Shown here: piece after piece, positions 63,006 to 64,000 of the stretch
How the letters are laid out: the number at the start of each line of letters is the position of its first letter
How positions within the stretch are numbered: the stretch's first letter is position 1
Assembly (NCBI RefSeq): GCF_900167575.1
Contig: NZ_FUZP01000001.1
Coordinates: forward strand, 1,364,001 to 1,428,000
DNA: 64,000 bases
Direction: 5' to 3'
From: Okibacterium fritillariae
GTDB lineage: Bacteria > Actinomycetota > Actinomycetes > Actinomycetales > Microbacteriaceae
Notes under the pieces: model-generated
The model's input: the letters and a program-made list of their open reading frames with translations, nothing else
Databases searched by the model: none
What the model was told of the DNA's origin: nothing
Program-made: the position numbers and the translations under genes

Positions 63006-64000
63006 ATGAGTGCCTCTTACCGACCCCGTGCGCGGTGGGGCCGCATCATCGGAATCCCGCTCGGAACCCTCATCATCCTGGCCGTCGGCCTCTATGGCCC
63101 AGCCACGCTCATCGGTCCGCTGCCGGCCGCCACGTTCACACCCGCGGCCGCCGCGACCAGCGACGTCGCCGGCACTCCCGTCGCCCTCCCCGAAACGGGA
63201 TCCTCGGCCGTGACCCTGGCCGACGTCGACGAGCCCATCGCGACCGCCGGCACGTCCGACCCGTTGCCGGCCGCCGGCACCGTCAAGGTCATCACGGCCC
63301 TCGTCGTCTTGGACAAGCATCCGCTGGGCGCCGGCGAGCAGGGCGCCACGCTCCCGATCGGGCGCGCCGACTTCGACTCCTACACCGACTATGCCAAGAA
63401 CGGCGCGCGCACGGTTCCCGTCTTCCTCGGCGAGAACTGGACGCAGCTCGAGATGCTGCAGGCGCTCCTCCTCGGCTCGTCGAACAACCACGCCGACTCG
63501 TTAGCGCGCTGGGCCTTCGGCAGCACCGAGGAGTTCGTCACACAGGCGAACGCGTGGCTGCGCGAGAACGGCATGCAGAACACGACGCTGGCCGACGCGA
63601 CCGGGCTGAGCGAGCAGTCGGTGGCGACGGCATCCGACCTCGCCCGCATCGCGCAGCTGGCCGACGACAATGAGGCCATCTCGGCGATCCTCTCGAACCC
63701 GTCCACGGCACTCGCGTCGCGGCGTGGCGTCGACAACACGACCGCTTACCTCGCCGACCTCGGTGTCACGGGCCTCTCACGCAGTTACACGGATGCCGCA
63801 GGCGTCAGTTTCCTCTACGCCGCCACGGTCTCCAAAGAGGGTCAGAACCTCACCTTCTACGGCGCCTTCGTCGGACAGCCCGACTACGACAGTCTCGAGG
63901 CGAGTGTGCGGGCTCTCATGGACTCGGCGCAGGCCGGGGTGCAGATCGCGCCACCGCTGCCCGAGGGCACCGTTCTCGGATCGATGACGTCGGCGTGGGG
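63006..64000 (+). CDS. D-alanyl-D-alanine carboxypeptidase-like protein (S11), 3' truncated by window, active serine missing
   Basis: An exported protein whose frame runs past the window end. It has a membrane helix at about residues 13-33, then an S11 (PBP5-like) domain. The alignment is clear around AAGTVKVITALVVLDKHPL, but the SxxK catalytic serine position is Gly91 (GTVK, Lys94 kept). The second motif SxN is present as Ser159-Asn160-Asn161 in LLLGSSNNHADSLARW, followed by ANAWLRENGMQNTTLADATGLSE. The expected KTG motif is not seen; RSYTDAAGVSF occupies its place. It may be a non-enzymatic peptidoglycan-binding relative. Confidence 0.85.
   Translation, partial: MSASYRPRARWGRIIGIPLGTLIILAVGLYGPATLIGPLPAATFTPAAAATSDVAGTPVALPETGSSAVTLADVDEPIATAGTSDPLPAAGTVKVITALVVLDKHPLGAGEQGATLPIGRADFDSYTDYAKNGARTVPVFLGENWTQLEMLQALLLGSSNNHADSLARWAFGSTEEFVTQANAWLRENGMQNTTLADATGLSEQSVATASDLARIAQLADDNEAISAILSNPSTALASRRGVDNTTAYLADLGVTGLSRSYTDAAGVSFLYAATVSKEGQNLTFYGAFVGQPDYDSLEASVRALMDSAQAGVQIAPPLPEGTVLGSMTSAW

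Overview
The window is high-GC DNA packed with small gaps between genes and reads as a chromosomal housekeeping segment of an actinobacterium, most likely a Microbacteriaceae-type organism. The evidence is the gene order smc-ftsY-ffh-rpsP-khpA-rimM-trmD-rplS-lepB-rnhB-DUF2469-yraN-comM-dprA-xerC, then rpsB-tsf-pyrH-frr-cdsA, the GlgE-type glycogen genes, an SCO4848-type membrane protein beside orn, and many GTG/TTG or leaderless starts. I see no phage, insertion sequence, integron, CRISPR array or defence island. The family assignment is inference; the phylum is well supported.

Layout. Bases 1-7 kb: end of smc, ftsY, a small acidic protein, the leftward lipB-lipA lipoate pair and ffh. 7-8.4 kb: short direct repeats and a leftward GCS2-type ligase. 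8.6-18.5 kb: the ribosome/tRNA maturation operon (rpsP, khpA, rimM, trmD), rplS, lepB, rnhB, and the comM-dprA-xerC DNA-processing genes. 18.5-25.6 kb: an M23 peptidase, a sugar transporter, and the translation/lipid operon rpsB, tsf // pyrH, frr, cdsA. 25.6-32.5 kb: a DivIVA-like protein, a small lytic-transglycosylase-like exported protein, small conserved proteins, a hydrolase, a striking 7-bp tandem repeat, an AI-2E family permease, a two-module membrane/lipoprotein and a CnoX-like thioredoxin. 32.6-44.2 kb: glycogen genes glgE-glgB (leftward), glgP (divergent) and glgX. 44.2-54.3 kb: cysteine desulfurase and mnmA (sulfur delivery to tRNA), ligA, an acyl-CoA ligase and gatCAB. 54.4-61.3 kb: an unknown protein, a mycothiol-dependent-type protein, dinB, a GerW-like protein and a TPP-riboswitch-controlled ykoEDC thiamine/HMP ECF transporter ending in a small P-loop kinase. 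61.4-64 kb: tRNA-Arg(TCT), SCO4848-like protein, orn, tRNA-His(GTG), a zincin and the start of a carboxypeptidase-like protein whose catalytic serine is missing.

The strongest genome-wide signal is transcriptional. At least eleven genes carry a -10-like hexamer (consensus TAnnnT) exactly six bases before the start codon and no Shine-Dalgarno sequence, with several more at seven or nine bases. That geometry predicts leaderless mRNAs for genes such as ftsY, glgP, mnmA, ligA, fadD, orn and the S11-like gene. In two cases the upstream gene's TAG stop codon forms the first three bases of the next gene's -10 element.

Other observations worth a second look are the heptamer array, a 29-bp repeat pair touching the GCS2 stop codon, a roughly 125-residue insertion in DprA, long disordered extensions on GlgB, GlgE and GlgP, promoter elements embedded in or abutting terminators, and a probable ribosome-binding-site-sequestering hairpin after the TPP aptamer. 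I did not find a convincing wholly new multi-gene system.
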